Assembly (NCBI RefSeq): GCF_003610775.1
Contig: NZ_RAQO01000011.1
Coordinates: 1 to 35,156, forward strand
Reading direction: 5' to 3'
Length of the DNA stretch: 35,156 nt
Source: Alginatibacterium sediminis
GTDB taxonomy: Bacteria; Pseudomonadota; Gammaproteobacteria; Enterobacterales; Celerinatantimonadaceae
The translations under genes were made by a program, and so were the position numbers. How positions within the stretch are numbered: the first letter of the stretch is position 1; each line of letters opens with the position of its first letter. Of the stretch, positions 7,649 through 18,070 are shown piece after piece. The notes under the pieces were generated by a model. The model was not told where the DNA came from. It ran no database searches and saw nothing but the letters and a program-made list of their open reading frames with translations.

Positions 7649-8509
7649 TCACGAAAGGCTTAAGGTCAACTGATGGTGCAAGGGGCTTATGTTCGAAGCT
7701 TTTGCAACAAAACTTGTCCACGTTGCTGGTAGCTTTTCCATTACCTGCAGCGCCGACGCCTGGTCTTTAAATTCTGCAAAGACACATGCACCGGTTCCAG
7801 TCATTCGAGATGGCGCATATTCTAGCAACCAGTATAAAGCCTGTGCAACCTCGGGATGCGTTTTGAGGACAAATTCTTCACAATCATTGCCCCAAGTGCT
7901 TGATTTTAGTTTTTCCCAGCTTCTTTTAGGTGTATCCCGCTTAAGATCTTTGGCGCCAAAAACAGCAGCAGTGGCGACATGGACCTTTGGTGCTACCACC
8001 AAATACCAGGGTGTTTTCAGCTTTACCTTTTCTAATTTGTCTCCGACGCCTTGTGCAAATGCGGCAAAACCGTGTACGAAAATTGGTATATCAGCTCCTA
8101 AGCTCAATCCCAATTTCGCGAGTTCATCGAGACTCAAGTTGCCCCGCCATAGACGATTGAGAACCACAAGACAAGTGGCGGCATTTGAACTACCACCGCC
8201 TAAACCTCCTCCCATAGGTAGCTGTTTGTCTAAATGGATGGTGACACCTTGATTCAAACCTAGCTTGCGTTGCAAAAGGCGAGCGGCCTTAACACAAAGG
8301 TTGTCACTATTGGCCACACCTTCAATAGCGGGTTCAACTATAATTTTGTCGTCTTTGCGTGCTTCAAAACGTAATCGGTCGCCAAACTCAAGAAATTGGA
8401 AAAGCGTTTGTAGCTCATGGTAACCATCACTGCGTTGACCATTTATGTATAGGAAAAGATTTAGTTTTGCCGGAGCGATCCATTCGATGTCATTTAAGTT
8501 AGTCGTCAT
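7649..8509 (-). CDS. ispE: 4-diphosphocytidyl-2-C-methyl-D-erythritol kinase
   Basis: This 286-residue GHMP kinase of the non-mevalonate isoprenoid pathway phosphorylates CDP-methylerythritol at the 2-hydroxyl. It opens with APAKLNLFLYINGQRSDGYH, where Lys and His are conserved for the substrate. The ATP-binding GHMP motif is PMGGGLGGGSSNAA, and the C-terminal motif is SRMTGTGACVFAEF. The start overlaps the end of lolB by 11 bp (ATGACGACTAA). This translational coupling is typical of the lolB-ispE-prs order. Confidence 0.97.
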   Translation of the reverse strand: MTTNLNDIEWIAPAKLNLFLYINGQRSDGYHELQTLFQFLEFGDRLRFEARKDDKIIVEPAIEGVANSDNLCVKAARLLQRKLGLNQGVTIHLDKQLPMGGGLGGGSSNAATCLVVLNRLWRGNLSLDELAKLGLSLGADIPIFVHGFAAFAQGVGDKLEKVKLKTPWYLVVAPKVHVATAAVFGAKDLKRDTPKRSWEKLKSSTWGNDCEEFVLKTHPEVAQALYWLLEYAPSRMTGTGACVFAEFKDQASALQVMEKLPATWTSFVAKASNISPLHHQLTLSLS

Positions 8510-9086
8510 TTATTTGCCACTGGTTGATCCGAATTTTTAACTGACCTTTGGGAGTTTCAACGTTGATTTGCCGAGGAAGAATGAGCTCGCCAACTTGCAT
8601 ATAGCTAGGGTAAGCAATGAGCCATTGTTGAGCACTGACAAATTCAGAGACTCGGTTTTGGTCGTTTAGTAGGTATTGTTCTGTATCCGGTAGTCCAATT
8701 AACCAACGCGGTAAATCAGCTAGTGGCACTGACCAACCGGTCATTTGCTGGAGCTGTAGTTCGGGGTCGTTAGCTCCGCTGTAGCGTTGTTCGCCAGCTT
8801 TAATTTCAAGGTTTCCTGGACTAAATTCTAGACTCAAGGCTTCAGCGCCGAGGGGACCAAGTAATTGCATTGCAAGTTGCTCACCTTGTTGTGTCCAGAC
8901 CATATTGGCACTTTGACGCTTATCTGCTTCTATTACGGCTACTTTTCCCCTAAGTTGCCATTGATTTAATGTTTCCAATTGTTGTTGATGGTTTTTCCAG
9001 ACACTTACTGCGTCCGTTGGCTTTGGCTGTTGGCTACAAGCAGCAAGCATTAAGCTAAGTAAAACAACAACCCATGAAAAGCGCAT
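8499..9086 (-). CDS. lolB: Outer-membrane lipoprotein receptor LolB
   Basis: This 195-residue lipoprotein is the outer-membrane acceptor that takes lipoproteins from LolA and inserts them in the membrane. The N-terminus is a lipoprotein signal (MRFSWVVVLLSLMLAACS) with lipobox LAAC, Cys at residue 17. The following S-Q is compatible with outer-membrane sorting because position +2 is not Asp. The LolB pattern is WQLRGKVAV, LLGPLGAEALSLE and DLPRWLIGLPD. The ATG follows GGA at six bases. It heads the lolB-ispE-prs group and is divergent from hemA. Confidence 0.95.
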   Translation of the reverse strand: MRFSWVVVLLSLMLAACSQQPKPTDAVSVWKNHQQQLETLNQWQLRGKVAVIEADKRQSANMVWTQQGEQLAMQLLGPLGAEALSLEFSPGNLEIKAGEQRYSGANDPELQLQQMTGWSVPLADLPRWLIGLPDTEQYLLNDQNRVSEFVSAQQWLIAYPSYMQVGELILPRQINVETPKGQLKIRINQWQINDD

Positions 9087-9120
9087 GTTTGTTCCAAGTT
9101 CTGTTTGAGGTCTGGAGCTA

Positions 9121-9149
9121 TTTATAACAAGACCACGCGATAGGGTGAA
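9121..9149 (-). promoter_or_regulatory. Promoter for lolB-ispE-prs
   Basis: On the minus strand TTCACC (9144-9149), a 17-bp spacer and TATAAA (9121-9126) form a plausible sigma-70 promoter. It lies 35 bp before the lolB ATG in the divergent lolB/hemA gap. The hemA side has only a weak TACAAT at about 9178. Confidence 0.45.
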
Positions 9150-9223
9150 GTTCTTTTATTTAGGCGCGCTATCCCTTACAATTCGCGACTAGTCTTCTAA
9201 TGATTCGAAATAGCTAAGTTTTT

Positions 9224-10474
9224 ATGAGTTTGTTGGCCCTTGGGCTTAATCACAAAACGGCACCAGTTGCGATACGCGAAAGTGTTGCTTTTGATCCCGA
9301 GCAAGTACAACAAGCGCTGCTTGAGGGCGCGCGCACCCTAAATTCAGAGCTAGTCATTGTTTCAACCTGTAATCGTACAGAATTATACCTAAGTGCAGTT
9401 AATTTAGATAAAGAAACTGTATTGCAATGGTTGTGTCAGCACAAAAATATTGAGCTAGATTCACTGCGTCCAAGTTTATATATCTATGAAGATCAGCAAG
9501 CCGTTGAACATTTAATGCGTGTTTCTGCTGGATTAGACTCATTAATCCTTGGTGAGCCACAAATTTTAGGGCAAGTGAAACAATCGTTTGCCGAAGCAAA
9601 AGAAGCGGGAGCGGTTAGTTCTGTACTTGAGCGCTGGTTTCAGCATTCATTTACTGCTGCGAAACGGATTCGAACTGAAACAGAGATTGGCGTAAACGCT
9701 GTTTCAGTTGCATTTGCGGCAGTGAGCTTGGCAAAAAGCATCTTTGCCGATTTAAGTCAGTCAAAAGTATTACTTGTTGGCGCTGGTGAAACCATAGAAT
9801 TAGTGGCTAAGCATCTGTTTGATCAAGGAGTGACTCAGATGATTGTAGCCAATCGCACGGTGGCAAGAGCGAAACCTTTAGCGGACGCCTTTGGGGCGCA
9901 AATGATTGCACTTAATGCCATACCCGATCATTTAGCCAGTGCTGATATTGTAATTAGTTCAACAGCGAGTCCTTTGCCAATTATTGGTAAAGGTATGGTG
10001 GAAACAGCATTAAAAGCACGTCGTTATCGACCGATGTTCTTTGTTGATATTGCCGTGCCTCGTGATATAGAAGCGCAAGTTGATAGTTTAAATGATGCCT
10101 ACCTTTATACCGTAGATGACCTGCAAGGCATTGTTGAGCAAAATTTAGAATCTAGAGCAATTGCAGCAAAAGAGGCGCAATCGATTGTCATCGAACAAGC
10201 AGAAGAATTTTGTGCTTGGCAGCGCTCCTTAGTATCGGTTGCGACCGTCAAAGATTACCGAAGTGATAGTGAGCAAATTCGCGATGAGGCCGTTGATAAG
10301 GCTATTGAAGCTTTAAACAACGGCAAAGACCCGCAAGACGTCGTTCATGAGTTGGCGTTTAAGTTAACTAATCGATTAATCCATGCGCCTACCCTGGCCA
10401 TTAATCGTGCCGGAAGAGATGGACGTATTGATGAACTTGCGGTTATTCGCGATGTCATTGGCTTACGCAAGTAA
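9224..10474 (+). CDS. hemA: Glutamyl-tRNA reductase
   Basis: This 416-residue NADPH enzyme makes glutamate-1-semialdehyde from glutamyl-tRNA, the first step of C5-pathway tetrapyrrole synthesis. The N-terminal catalytic domain has GLNHKTAPV and STCNRTELY with the thioester Cys at residue 49. Next come [17 protein letters not shown], the NADPH-binding segment [16 protein letters not shown], and the C-terminal dimerisation helices. Length matches the family (about 415-420). The gap to the divergent lolB gene is 137 bp. prfA begins 45 bp downstream, the usual hemA-prfA-prmC order. No strong Shine-Dalgarno is visible before the ATG. Confidence 0.97.
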   Translation: MSLLALGLNHKTAPVAIRESVAFDPEQVQQALLEGARTLNSELVIVSTCNRTELYLSAVNLDKETVLQWLCQHKNIELDSLRPSLYIYEDQQAVEHLMRVSAGLDSLILGEPQILGQVKQSFAEAKEAGAVSSVLERWFQHSFTAAKRIRTETEIGVNAVSVAFAAVSLAKSIFADLSQSKVLLVGAGETIELVAKHLFDQGVTQMIVANRTVARAKPLADAFGAQMIALNAIPDHLASADIVISSTASPLPIIGKGMVETALKARRYRPMFFVDIAVPRDIEAQVDSLNDAYLYTVDDLQGIVEQNLESRAIAAKEAQSIVIEQAEEFCAWQRSLVSVATVKDYRSDSEQIRDEAVDKAIEALNNGKDPQDVVHELAFKLTNRLIHAPTLAINRAGRDGRIDELAVIRDVIGLRK

Positions 10475-10519
10475 TATAAATTGTTAGCTACACGTGTGGC
10501 TAGCCTACAGAGAGTATTC

Positions 10520-11611
10520 ATGAAAGCATCAATTATTACCAAATTAGAAACACTGCAAGAGCGCTACCAAGAGGTGCAAGTCTTGTTGGGTGAACCTGAA
10601 ATTATAAGTGACCAAAATAAATTTCGGGGTCTGACTAAAGAATACTCTCAACTTGAAGAAATTGTACAATGCTTTGAACGCTATCAGGGTGCCGCTGAAG
10701 ACATGGAATCAGCGAAAGAAATGCTCGCAGATGATGATGCCGAAATGCGCGAGATGGCAGCATTAGAAATTGACAGCGCAAAAGCTTCTATTAAGTTACT
10801 CAGTGAAGAGCTTCAGCTTTTACTTTTACCTCGAGACCCAAATGATTCGCGAAGTGTTTTCTTAGAAATTCGCGCTGGAGCAGGTGGGGATGAAGCGGCT
10901 ATTTTTGCCGGTGATCTATATCGTATGTATACTCGATATAGTGAAAAACAAGGTTGGAGAAACTCCATTGTTACCAGCAATGACGGTGAACATGGAGGCT
11001 ACAAAGAGGTAATTGTTAAGATTGATGGCGAGGACGTTTATCGCTTGATGAAGTTCGAATCTGGCGGTCACCGAGTACAGCGGGTACCAGAAACCGAATC
11101 TCAAGGTCGAATTCATACCTCGGCATGCACAGTTGCAGTATTGCCCGAGATACCAGAGGCTGAGCAAATCAAAATCAATACAGCGGACCTAAAAGTGGAT
11201 ACCTTCCGTGCTTCTGGAGCTGGTGGGCAGCACGTCAACAAAACTGACTCTGCTATCCGATTGACTCACTTACCTAGTGGCCTAGTTGTTGAGTGTCAAG
11301 AAGAGCGTTCGCAACATAAGAACCGAGCCAAAGCGATGTCGGTACTTGCTGCACGTCTACAAGCCGCAGAGGACGAGCGTCGTCGTTCTGAAGAAAATTC
11401 GATGCGTCGTGAATTAGTCGCAAGTGGCGATCGAAGCGAACGAATTAGAACTTATAACTACCCACAAGGTCGTGTTTCAGACCATCGTATCAATTTAACG
11501 CTTTATAGATTAGCTGATGTAATGGAAGGCGATCTTAATGCGTTGCTAGAGCCGATTTTGCAAGAATATCAAGCGGATCAACTTGCAGCGCTTGCCGAAA
11601 GTGAAAGCTAA
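10520..11611 (+). CDS. prfA: Peptide chain release factor 1
   Basis: RF1, 363 residues, terminates translation at UAA and UAG. The codon-recognition tripeptide region is RVPETESQG (PxT). The universal GGQ lies at about residues 235-237 in [15 protein letters not shown]; its Gln is the methylation target of PrmC. I chose the ATG before [11 protein letters not shown] because it aligns with family N-termini and follows GAGAG. A TTG 13 codons upstream is in frame but lies in the hemA-prfA spacer. That spacer holds a near-perfect palindrome (TAGCTACACGTGTGGCTA). Confidence 0.97.
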   Translation: MKASIITKLETLQERYQEVQVLLGEPEIISDQNKFRGLTKEYSQLEEIVQCFERYQGAAEDMESAKEMLADDDAEMREMAALEIDSAKASIKLLSEELQLLLLPRDPNDSRSVFLEIRAGAGGDEAAIFAGDLYRMYTRYSEKQGWRNSIVTSNDGEHGGYKEVIVKIDGEDVYRLMKFESGGHRVQRVPETESQGRIHTSACTVAVLPEIPEAEQIKINTADLKVDTFRASGAGGQHVNKTDSAIRLTHLPSGLVVECQEERSQHKNRAKAMSVLAARLQAAEDERRRSEENSMRRELVASGDRSERIRTYNYPQGRVSDHRINLTLYRLADVMEGDLNALLEPILQEYQADQLAALAESES

Positions 11612-12464
11612 TCTGAACATTGAACAAGCCTTAGCATTTGGTGAAAATCAGCTTGCAGATCTGGCAAGTGAACTGATCAGTCCCAGAGTTGATGTTCGTC
11701 ATTTGTTGTGTTCTTGTTTAGAAGTAGAGCGAAGTTATCTCATGACTTGGCCCGAGAAGCTATTGAGCCCGCAGCAAACTACGCGTTTTGAGTCTATGTT
11801 AAAACGAAGACTCAATGGCGAACCCGTGGCATATATTGTTGGCCATCAAGGATTTTGGGATTTAGATTTATTGGTGAGCAGCCATACACTCATTCCACGC
11901 GCTGATACCGAAATATTGGTAGAACTTGCGCTTGAACTGGGTTCACAAGCTCAGCAAATACTCGATCTAGGAACCGGAACCGGTGCCATCGCCCTAGCGC
12001 TTGCTAAAGAGTTACCAAATGCTAAAGTTCTCGGCTTAGACTTTTTTGTAGAAGTAATAACACTAGCCAATGCCAATGCCAATCGTAATCAAATCTCTAA
12101 TGTTGAGTTTCATCAAAGTGATTGGTTTAGTATCTTAAGTTCAAAAGATCACGACCGTTTTGACTTAATTGTGAGTAATCCTCCATATATAGATGCTGAT
12201 GATCCGCATTTGTCTCAAGGTGACGTTCGTTTTGAGCCAACTTCAGCTCTAAGTGCAGCTGACCAGGGTTATGCAGATTTACAGCTTATTATTGAACGCT
12301 CGCGGCTGTTCTTAAAGCCCGGAGCATGGCTTTTGTTAGAGCATGGCTTCCAGCAAAGCGAGCAAGTTGCAGAGCGGATGCAATTTGCAGGCTTTAAAAA
12401 TGTAAGCAATCACTTGGACTTCGGTGGAAATCCCCGAGTCACAGTTGGACAATTCATAGATTAG
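11601..12464 (+). CDS. prmC: Release factor glutamine methyltransferase
   Basis: This SAM-dependent N5-glutamine methyltransferase modifies the GGQ glutamine of RF1 and RF2. A helical N-terminal domain is followed by the Rossmann motif [19 protein letters not shown] and the catalytic/substrate motif VSNPPYID. The chosen GTG gives 287 residues and overlaps the prfA stop codon by 11 bp; a TTG at 11583 would add six residues. The overlap implies translational coupling to its substrate's gene. Confidence 0.95.
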   Translation: MKANLNIEQALAFGENQLADLASELISPRVDVRHLLCSCLEVERSYLMTWPEKLLSPQQTTRFESMLKRRLNGEPVAYIVGHQGFWDLDLLVSSHTLIPRADTEILVELALELGSQAQQILDLGTGTGAIALALAKELPNAKVLGLDFFVEVITLANANANRNQISNVEFHQSDWFSILSSKDHDRFDLIVSNPPYIDADDPHLSQGDVRFEPTSALSAADQGYADLQLIIERSRLFLKPGAWLLLEHGFQQSEQVAERMQFAGFKNVSNHLDFGGNPRVTVGQFID

Positions 12465-12476
12465 AATTAACGCTTA

Positions 12477-13262
12477 ATGGCGTTAAGAGGATACACATTG
12501 TTATTTAGAGTTTTAGGCTTCACTGAAGAGATAACCGGCGAAGGGTATCTGTTGGTTCGTAAGCAACTTCACCATCTATGGTTGAACTGGAAAAAAAACA
12601 ACATTGTTGCTGATGAAGAAGAGCTGCGCTTTGAACAGTTGGTTGAAATGTTTTATACCGAATTTGGATTTAGTGGTAATTGGCAAGACTATTTCAACAG
12701 CGATAATCTGTTATTACCTAAAGTAATGGATAGTCATAGTGGAAACTCAACAGCACTAGCGATACTTTTTATCTATTTTGCGCGTAAGTTTGACCTCGAT
12801 ATAGACCCGATTAGCTTCCCTAGCCAACTCATTTTACTGGTTGATTCTCCGAAGGGTGGATTTTATTTTGACCCCTTTACTGGAAAAGTGGTGAGTAAAG
12901 CTGAGCTGGAGCTCAAGCTTAGAGGTATCAAAGGGAACCTAACGGTATTAGAGCCCAAGTATCTAGAAGCAATTAGTAGCAAACAATTTGTAAAGCGTTG
13001 GCTGATGGAGATTAAAGCAGGCTTTATCCGCGAAGAGAACTTTGAGTCAGCACTTAAAGTTTGCGCAGTATTATTGAAGCTTAAACCCGGCGATCCAGAT
13101 GAAGTTCGTGATCGCGGATTTATCTATCAACAGCTCGAATGCTTTAATATGGCCATTTCGGATTACGAGTACTTTATTGACCAACGACCTGATGATCCTT
13201 TGTCAAAAATACTTAAACATCAAATTACAGAGCTCGACTCACAGGCTTTGACACTTCATTAA
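12477..13262 (+). CDS. SirB1/YchA family protein (transglutaminase-like plus TPR)
   Basis: This 261-residue protein sits exactly where SirB1 family genes sit, between prmC and kdsA. The middle shows the SirB1 transglutaminase-like core: LPKVMDSHSGNSTALAILFIYFARKFDLDI, then SFPSQLILLV and GGFYFDPFTGKVVS. The canonical transglutaminase Cys appears absent. The C-terminal 70 residues form a tetratricopeptide-like helical region (ESALKVCAVLLKLKPGDPDEVRDRGFIYQQL). Its molecular function is not established. The ATG lies 12 bp after prmC. Confidence 0.85.
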   Translation: MALRGYTLLFRVLGFTEEITGEGYLLVRKQLHHLWLNWKKNNIVADEEELRFEQLVEMFYTEFGFSGNWQDYFNSDNLLLPKVMDSHSGNSTALAILFIYFARKFDLDIDPISFPSQLILLVDSPKGGFYFDPFTGKVVSKAELELKLRGIKGNLTVLEPKYLEAISSKQFVKRWLMEIKAGFIREENFESALKVCAVLLKLKPGDPDEVRDRGFIYQQLECFNMAISDYEYFIDQRPDDPLSKILKHQITELDSQALTLH

Positions 13263-13272
13263 TCAAATTTAA

Positions 13273-14163
<891 letters not shown>

Positions 14164-14196
14164 TCGTTGTTTGTCATGTTGAAATAAGGCCGTAGC

Positions 14197-14216
14197 GTGA
14201 TAGCAAATGTTATCAC
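14197..14216. promoter_or_regulatory. Dyad in the kdsA-nlpI gap
   Basis: GTGATAGC and GTTATCAC form an inverted repeat with one G-T pair around AAAT. No T run follows on either strand, so it is not a standard terminator. It could be an operator for nlpI or an mRNA-stabilising stem. Confidence 0.35.
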
Positions 14217-14306
14217 TAGCTAGTTAATTAGGCGAAGTCCTGCTAGGGTTGACAGTTATGTCGTTGAGTGGCACTGACGATCGACTCATCAAAATGGAAT
14301 ACGAAT

Positions 14307-15152
14307 TTGAAAACCAGATTTTTAGCTATTGGACTTTGCCTATTCGGTTTAGTCGCATGTACCTCTCCAAAATCAGTCGCTCCAACGTTAGTGTTAGCCA
14401 CTCCGGAGCAAGTTAGCTACGAAACAGAAGTTGCTCTGGCCAAGCTCGGACAAATGTTAAGCAGTGGGGAGTATGAGCAAGAGAACGTGGCTCAACTATA
14501 TTACGAACGCGGCCTGGTATTTGACCGCGCAGGTTTACGTTCGCTTGCGCGCTTTGACTTTGCAAGAGCTTTGCAAGTACAGCCAACATTTGCACCTGCT
14601 TACAATTTCATGGGTCTATATGCCACTTTAGAAAGCAATTTTGATGAAGCATACGAGTCATTCGACTCGGCCATTGAATTGCAACCCGACTACGCTTTCT
14701 CATATTTTTATAGAGCGTTGGCTTTGTATTATGCAGAAAAAACCGAGCTCGCGATTAAAGATATGGAATATTACTATGAAGAGAACCCTCAGGACCCTTA
14801 TCGGGTTCTATGGCGTTACATAGTCTTGAGTCAACAAGATAGCGAATTGGCGCTATCGAGCTTAAGGGATGACCTTGAGGGCCGGGACAGCAACGAATGG
14901 GCTTGGTATTTAGTTGCAAATTATGCGGGTCAAGTTAGTGACAATGAGCTTTTACAATCGGCTCTTAATTCTGAGCAAAACAATAGAGAGCTGGCAGAAC
15001 GATTGTGTGAAGCTTATTTCTACATGGCCAAGTCGGCACAGCAGCGTGGGGATATAGCCCTAGCACGTGCATATTACAAGCTAAGTCTAGCCAACAATAT
15101 ATTTGATTTCGTAGAGCACCGTTTCGCATTATTTGAACTAGATCGAATATAG
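14307..15152 (+). CDS. nlpI: NlpI-type TPR lipoprotein
   Basis: NlpI is an outer-membrane-anchored lipoprotein that in E. coli scaffolds peptidoglycan hydrolases with the Prc protease. From the chosen TTG the protein has 281 residues. It starts with a compact lipoprotein signal and lipobox LVAC (Cys at about residue 18). TPR units follow (VAQLYYERGLVFDRAGLRSLA, FAPAYNFMGLYATLESNFDEA, AFSYFYRALALYYAEKTELA). Length and repeats match NlpI (about 290). The TTG is preceded by GGA at eight bases. A GTG at 14268 would add 13 polar residues before the signal and has no ribosome site. An inverted repeat lies about 30 bp after the stop. Confidence 0.85.
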   Translation: MKTRFLAIGLCLFGLVACTSPKSVAPTLVLATPEQVSYETEVALAKLGQMLSSGEYEQENVAQLYYERGLVFDRAGLRSLARFDFARALQVQPTFAPAYNFMGLYATLESNFDEAYESFDSAIELQPDYAFSYFYRALALYYAEKTELAIKDMEYYYEENPQDPYRVLWRYIVLSQQDSELALSSLRDDLEGRDSNEWAWYLVANYAGQVSDNELLQSALNSEQNNRELAERLCEAYFYMAKSAQQRGDIALARAYYKLSLANNIFDFVEHRFALFELDRI

Positions 15153-15181
15153 TACAAGCGCTTTAATACCCACCAAATAAA

Positions 15182-15220
15182 TATCTCATTCATGTAAACC
15201 CTCTAAACATGAATGAGATA
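15182..15220. repeat. 14-bp perfect inverted repeat after nlpI
   Basis: TATCTCATTCATGT and ACATGAATGAGATA are perfect inverted arms separated by 11 bases. The RNA hairpin would be AU-rich and is not followed by a T run on either strand, so it is at best a weak terminator. It may stabilise the 3' end of the nlpI mRNA or be a binding site. Confidence 0.6.
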
Positions 15221-15948
15221 CATATCACATAATTAACAATTCTCTATTTGTATATCCTAAATTGCTGCTCTGATCTCTGAGTTTTGGTTTTGTTGTTATT
15301 TCTCCTACTCGCTTGTAGACCTCAACTTGGTTCAGTTTTTTATCCTCATTCAGTCTTTTATTGACCATTTCTTGTTCATTGAACTCGCGTACGAATTTCT
15401 ATTCCTATCTATTTAATTCAATAGCTTATATTTATACAACTGTTTTAAACGCTAGGGCTGCAAGAATGGCTTCCGTTAACGTAAGCGATAGGGTTGTGTT
15501 TAACGTAATATACGCATACGTAAGCCTTGTTCTTTTTATTCGTAATTAAACTACCAACTCATACTTTGGGCTTGGACGGAATGTTGTCGAATTGTTTGGT
15601 TTTTGGAGTAAAAGCTTTAAAAATTAGTTTCAAAATGAAAAGTGCGATGATATAAAAAACATGAACTTAAGAGGTGTTGGCTGTTGTTGGTTACTTAAGT
15701 GGCAAGAAGACTACTATATTACCAACGATATTTCTGACAAGAGTAAAGTAGATAATTGTGAAATCCCTGTTACAAATGTCTGATTCTTGAAAGTTTTAAG
15801 CGGTATCTTACTAAGATTCATTTTAATAAATATAGCTGACCAAAGCCTAACTCGCCCACGAAATCAATAATTATAAGAGTGGGTTGTGAGTTTGAAACGA
15901 CCGTTTTAAAACATGTGTTTAGCAAGCATGCAATGGAAGGAATGGACC
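15221..15948. other. AT-rich gap before aceA, no convincing gene
   Basis: No reading frame here has both a plausible start and coding character; the longest (62 codons from a TTG at 15361) has no ribosome site. The stretch contains three ACGTAA cores on the plus strand (15479, 15503, 15518) and a pair of ACTTAAG motifs 28 bp apart (about 15664 and 15692). A possible aceA promoter is TTGAAA (15787-15792), a 16-bp spacer and TACTAA (15809-15814). The length of the leader suggests complex control of aceA. Confidence 0.5.
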
Positions 15949-17256
15949 ATGAGCTTAACTAGAGAACAACAAATCCAAGCTTTAAAGAAGGACTGGCAAG
16001 AGAATCCGCGTTGGAAAGGTGTAAAAAGAACTTATACTGCGGAAGAAGTTGTAAACCTAAGGGGTTCAGTTGTTCCAGAAAATACAATAGCTCGCCGTGG
16101 TGCCGAGAGACTTTGGTCTTTAATTAATGGACAAGCCAAAAAAGGATATGTGAATTGTTTAGGCGCACTCACAGGTGGTCAAGCAGTTCAACAAGCAAAA
16201 GCCGGTATAGAAGCTATTTACTTGTCAGGCTGGCAAGTTGCGGCCGACAATAACTCGGCAGCTAGCATGTATCCGGATCAAAGCCTGTACCCAGTAGACT
16301 CAGTTCCAAAAGTGGTAGAGCGTATTAACAACTCGTTTAAGCGTGCAGACCAAATACAGTGGTCAAATGGCCTGTCCCCTGAAAATGGCGGTATTGATTA
16401 CTATTTGCCTATTGTTGCCGATGCTGAAGCCGGTTTTGGCGGGGTTCTTAATGCCTTCGAACTTATGAAGTCTATGATTAACGCCGGAGCTGCTGGGGTT
16501 CACTTTGAAGACCAACTAGCGTCGGTTAAAAAATGTGGCCATATGGGTGGCAAGGTTCTTGTACCAACCCAAGAAGCAGTCCAAAAACTAACTGCAGCCC
16601 GTTTTGCTGCAGACGTAGCAGGCGTTCCAACACTAGTGATTGCCCGTACAGATGCAAACGCCGCGGACTTATTGACCTCAGATGTAGATGAGTACGATGC
16701 TGAATTTACAACGGGTGAGCGCACAGCTGAAGGTTTTTACAAAGTAAGAGCCGGTATTGACCAAGCAATCTCTCGCGGATTGGCTTACAGCGAATATGCA
16801 GACATGGTTTGGTGCGAAACGGCTAAGCCAGATCTGGATGAAGCTCGTCAATTTGCTGAAGCAATTCACGCTAAGTTTCCTGGTAAGTTGCTTGCCTACA
16901 ATTGCTCTCCAAGCTTCAATTGGAAGAAAAACTTAGATGACGCCACCATTGCGCGTTTTCAACAAGAGCTAAGTGATATGGGCTACAAATACCAGTTCAT
17001 TACTCTCGCTGGTATTCACAACATGTGGTACCACATGTTCGAGCTTTCCCATAAATATGCACAAGGTGAAGGCATGAAGCATTACGTGGATATGGTACAA
17101 GCAAAAGAGTTTGAAGCGGCTGATCGTGGTTACACTTTTGTAGCTCATCAACAAGAAGTTGGTACGGGTTATTTTGACCACGTGACAAATGTCATTCAAG
17201 GTGGCAATTCATCGGTAACAGCACTGACCGGTTCAACAGAAGAAGAACAGTTTTAG
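15949..17256 (+). CDS. aceA: Isocitrate lyase
   Basis: AceA splits isocitrate into glyoxylate and succinate, the entry reaction of the glyoxylate shunt used on acetate and fatty acids. The protein has 435 residues like the E. coli enzyme. It has [26 protein letters not shown], metal and substrate ligands around ADAEAGFGG, and the catalytic signature [11 protein letters not shown] with Cys at about 196. [13 protein letters not shown] is near the C-terminus. I chose the ATG before SLTREQQ because GGAAGG lies eight bases upstream; an ATG 12 codons earlier lacks a site. Malate synthase and aceK are not adjacent, so the shunt genes are split. A terminator follows. Confidence 0.97.
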   Translation: MSLTREQQIQALKKDWQENPRWKGVKRTYTAEEVVNLRGSVVPENTIARRGAERLWSLINGQAKKGYVNCLGALTGGQAVQQAKAGIEAIYLSGWQVAADNNSAASMYPDQSLYPVDSVPKVVERINNSFKRADQIQWSNGLSPENGGIDYYLPIVADAEAGFGGVLNAFELMKSMINAGAAGVHFEDQLASVKKCGHMGGKVLVPTQEAVQKLTAARFAADVAGVPTLVIARTDANAADLLTSDVDEYDAEFTTGERTAEGFYKVRAGIDQAISRGLAYSEYADMVWCETAKPDLDEARQFAEAIHAKFPGKLLAYNCSPSFNWKKNLDDATIARFQQELSDMGYKYQFITLAGIHNMWYHMFELSHKYAQGEGMKHYVDMVQAKEFEAADRGYTFVAHQQEVGTGYFDHVTNVIQGGNSSVTALTGSTEEEQF

Positions 17257-17322
17257 ACGCTACGTTCCTATTGTTTAAGCAATAAAAAGATCAGAACCAT
17301 CTGACAAGGTCCTACATTTATG

Positions 17323-17355
17323 CAGCTCTTAACTAATTGTTTTGAGCTGTTTTTT
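17323..17355 (+). terminator. Intrinsic terminator after aceA
   Basis: CAGCTC pairs with GAGCTG, with further A-T pairs inside after a 2-bp mismatch. Six T follow. It lies 66 bp after the aceA stop and serves the plus strand only, since no T run follows on the other side. Confidence 0.75.
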
Positions 17356-17366
17356 GTTGGGTGTCT

Positions 17367-17981
17367 TTAAACTTTTCCTTGAGCTTGTTGATGAGCCACC
17401 CAATCAATGCACTGTTGAAGCAACCAAGGATACTGTTCGAGAAACACAGCTTCGAAATGTTCATGTTCAGGTACGAGCACATCATCATAAATTAGTTCTA
17501 AAGCGACCGGTCGTTTAAGCCGAGTACCAATGTTTTTAAGTGCATGCCGAGTGACCCCGGTGTTTTTATAACTCAATAACCAATTGTGGTGCTGCATCGA
17601 ACTAAGTACTTGCGGTAGGCGAACCGGTAAGTTGTCAATGTGATTAAGTTCCTGATTCAGCTTAAGGTAATAACTTTGGATTGTTTGATCTAATGGCTCT
17701 GCATTGAATAGTGCCCAATGCTTGCAAAGTAAATGATCAAAATAGAGGTCAATTACAATACCAGCATAGCGCCTCTGACCTTGAGTAAACTTATTCATCA
17801 ATTGAATATCGATTAACTGTTTATCTATCGTTTTGTCGATGTATCGGTGCAACTTGATACCGAATACCTGATCATCGCTAAACTGTTGCCAACGTTCTGC
17901 CTTTACAAAATCTCCAAGTAGAGCCCCTGATATCGAAGTCTGCGTGCGTTGGGCTAAGTGAAAATGTGCTAAATAATTCAA
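17367..17981 (-). CDS. acpH: Acyl carrier protein phosphodiesterase
   Basis: AcpH removes the 4'-phosphopantetheine arm from holo-ACP. The 204-residue protein starts NYLAHFHLA, continues with SGALLGDFVK and KLHRYIDKTID, and has the metal-ligand segment VIDLYFDHLLCKHW. These His/Asp patterns are typical of the HD-like AcpH (YajB) family. Length is slightly above the E. coli 193. The start is TTG, with AGG seven bases upstream. It converges with aceA and is separated from mocR by about 90 bp. Confidence 0.9.
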   Translation of the reverse strand: MNYLAHFHLAQRTQTSISGALLGDFVKAERWQQFSDDQVFGIKLHRYIDKTIDKQLIDIQLMNKFTQGQRRYAGIVIDLYFDHLLCKHWALFNAEPLDQTIQSYYLKLNQELNHIDNLPVRLPQVLSSMQHHNWLLSYKNTGVTRHALKNIGTRLKRPVALELIYDDVLVPEHEHFEAVFLEQYPWLLQQCIDWVAHQQAQGKV

Positions 17982-18070
17982 ATGATGACCTTATGCCTAT
18001 AAGTCAAAACACTATAGCTGCTGAGATGAACAGGCCAAAGCGATTTTTGTTAGATGAAATGACGCTCTAG

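Noticed and set aside
15361-15549. 62-codon reading frame before aceA
   Set aside because: It starts at TTG without a ribosome site, has no recognisable family features, and lies in an AT-rich region with regulatory-looking repeats.
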